NCBI RefSeq assembly: GCF_001625595.1
Contig: NZ_AUXT01000068.1
Location: 1-34,660 of the forward strand
From: Pseudoalteromonas luteoviolacea NCIMB 1942
GTDB lineage: Bacteria > Pseudomonadota > Gammaproteobacteria > Enterobacterales > Alteromonadaceae
Length of the DNA: 34,660 bases
Direction of reading: 5' to 3'
How positions within the stretch are numbered: the stretch's first letter is position 1; every line of letters starts with the position of its first letter. A program made the translations under genes and the position numbers. Under the pieces are notes generated by a model. It saw only the letters and a list, made by a program, of their open reading frames with translations, searched no databases and was not told the origin of the DNA. Positions 33,860 to 34,660 of the stretch are shown here, piece by piece.

Positions 33860-34660
33860 TTATTGTTGAACACAATACAGTCTAGCATTGTTGTTACAAC
33901 TAAGGACCGTGCCATTTAACCAAGTAAATGAACCCGTTCCTATTATACCTACAACCGATCCATTGTTAGAGTACATATCTACCGTTGAAGAACTTGTAAA
34001 GTCGTTACACACTCTCCAATCTATGCGTTGTCCAAATCTATTTGTATTTGTCCATACATGACCAGTTACTGAATTTCCATTTTCATCTAGATCAATTTCC
34101 CAGCTAGGTGTACTAGATAGCAAATTACTGCCCGTAGCTACAGTACGGCCATCAACACGCATATAAATATGCTCATCTTTTATTACTCTGGTTGCCGTTG
34201 TCGAAGAGGTTGACAATAGTGCCTTATACACACCTGACGGCGCAGCATCACTAGCATCTGCTAAAGACTGGCACTTTGCATCTGCACCCGTTGAACCACC
34301 TAAGTTACCGGAATATACTTGGCTAGTCGCAAAGACAGCTTTATTATTTGCGGGTTGCTGCCCTTCAACTAGAAGTACCCAGTGACTTGAGTGTGTGTTT
34401 GGTCTGACAGTACTACCTGATGGTACATTCTGTACCGCGACATACAAGTTACCATCAAAACTAAGTCTTGCCACTTCACCTACTTTATACTCATGTGCCG
34501 AGCTCCATAACAGCGTAGAGTTATTGAATTTTAAAGTACTTTGTAGGGCTGTTTCAACGGCTGACTTATCTGCCTTCGCTGCAAGCTGTGTATTAACCGT
34601 TGCCGTATCTGCTTTGGCTGCCAACGCATTGTCTACCGCTGTTTGGTCTGCCTTCGCTGC
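33860..34660 (-). CDS. Repeat-stalk protein with DUF1554 domain (N-terminus outside window)
   Basis: The frame is open to the right edge of the window, so the N-terminus is missing; 266 residues are visible. The first 39 are three 13-residue repeats: AAKADQTAVDNAL, AAKADTATVNTQL and AAKADKSAVETAL. Such AxKAD-x(3)-V-x(3)-L repeats build coiled-coil stalks in surface and tail proteins. Next is a carbohydrate-binding-like module: LWSSAHEYKVGEVARLSFDG, then LYVAVQN and SSHWVLL. The C-terminal domain starts AVFATSQVYSGNLGG and includes GADAKCQSLADA, the DUF1554 pattern, with Cys in WRVCNDF and LSCNNNARLYCVQQ likely in disulphides. This suggests an exported, surface-exposed adhesion or binding protein. 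The signal peptide cannot be checked. Confidence 0.78.
   Translation of the reverse strand, partial: AAKADQTAVDNALAAKADTATVNTQLAAKADKSAVETALQSTLKFNNSTLLWSSAHEYKVGEVARLSFDGNLYVAVQNVPSGSTVRPNTHSSHWVLLVEGQQPANNKAVFATSQVYSGNLGGSTGADAKCQSLADASDAAPSGVYKALLSTSSTTATRVIKDEHIYMRVDGRTVATGSNLLSSTPSWEIDLDENGNSVTGHVWTNTNRFGQRIDWRVCNDFTSSSTVDMYSNNGSVVGIIGTGSFTWLNGTVLSCNNNARLYCVQQ

Overview
The window looks like chromosomal DNA from a marine gammaproteobacterium of the Alteromonadales, most likely Pseudoalteromonas. This is a judgement from AT-rich DNA, the style of the proteins (DbpA, a TonB siderophore receptor, NTF2-like exported proteins, a large PKD lipoprotein) and the typical Shine-Dalgarno sites. No rRNA, tRNA, CRISPR array, prophage or obvious defence island was seen. 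The left and right edges each cut a gene.

Layout. 1-699 is the 3' part of an IS4-type transposase, followed by about 700 bp without a convincing gene. 1413-1925 is a small exported NTF2-like protein. 2124-2660 is a heavily damaged DinB-family gene. 2805-4205 is the RNA helicase DbpA with a clean extended -10 promoter and terminator. 4400-6197 is a divergent pair: a two-domain response regulator and a membrane-anchored coiled-coil protein. 6294-9248 holds a DUF2306 membrane protein and a divergent LysR regulator / NAD(P)-binding protein pair with a dyad operator between them. 9339-13543 is a two-gene RND efflux operon (adaptor, then pump). 13788-16189 has an exported NPP-type phosphodiesterase and an S66 (MccF/LdcA-like) peptidase. 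16566-20788 has a 1144-residue PKD lipoprotein and a degenerate PilZ-like protein. 20840-24980 carries a LysE exporter, a gene split by an amber codon, a second NTF2-like exported protein, a CPBP protease remnant, and a small ABM-like protein plus WYL regulator operon. 25264-32331 is probably iron-related: a TonB-dependent siderophore receptor with a strong Fur box over its promoter, an unknown cytoplasmic protein, a PepSY membrane protein and a membrane-anchored DUF6351 hydrolase. 32414-33749 has an AIG2-like cyclotransferase and a lipoprotein. From 33860 to the right edge is a repeat-stalk protein ending in DUF1554.

How the parts fit. The clearest regulatory logic is Fur over the siderophore receptor, and probably over the PepSY protein. 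The LysR dyad probably controls its divergent oxidoreductase. The response regulator / coiled-coil pair is the best candidate for an uncharacterised signalling unit. Gene decay is a recurring theme: DinB, the amber-split gene, the CPBP remnant and a decayed frame at 7345-7584. I did not find a convincing, wholly new multi-gene system. The most rewarding leads are the regulator/coiled-coil pair, the iron cluster with its DUF6351 hydrolase, the interrupted genes, and an almost G-free 125-nt tract at 25025-25149 that looks like a Rho-utilisation site.
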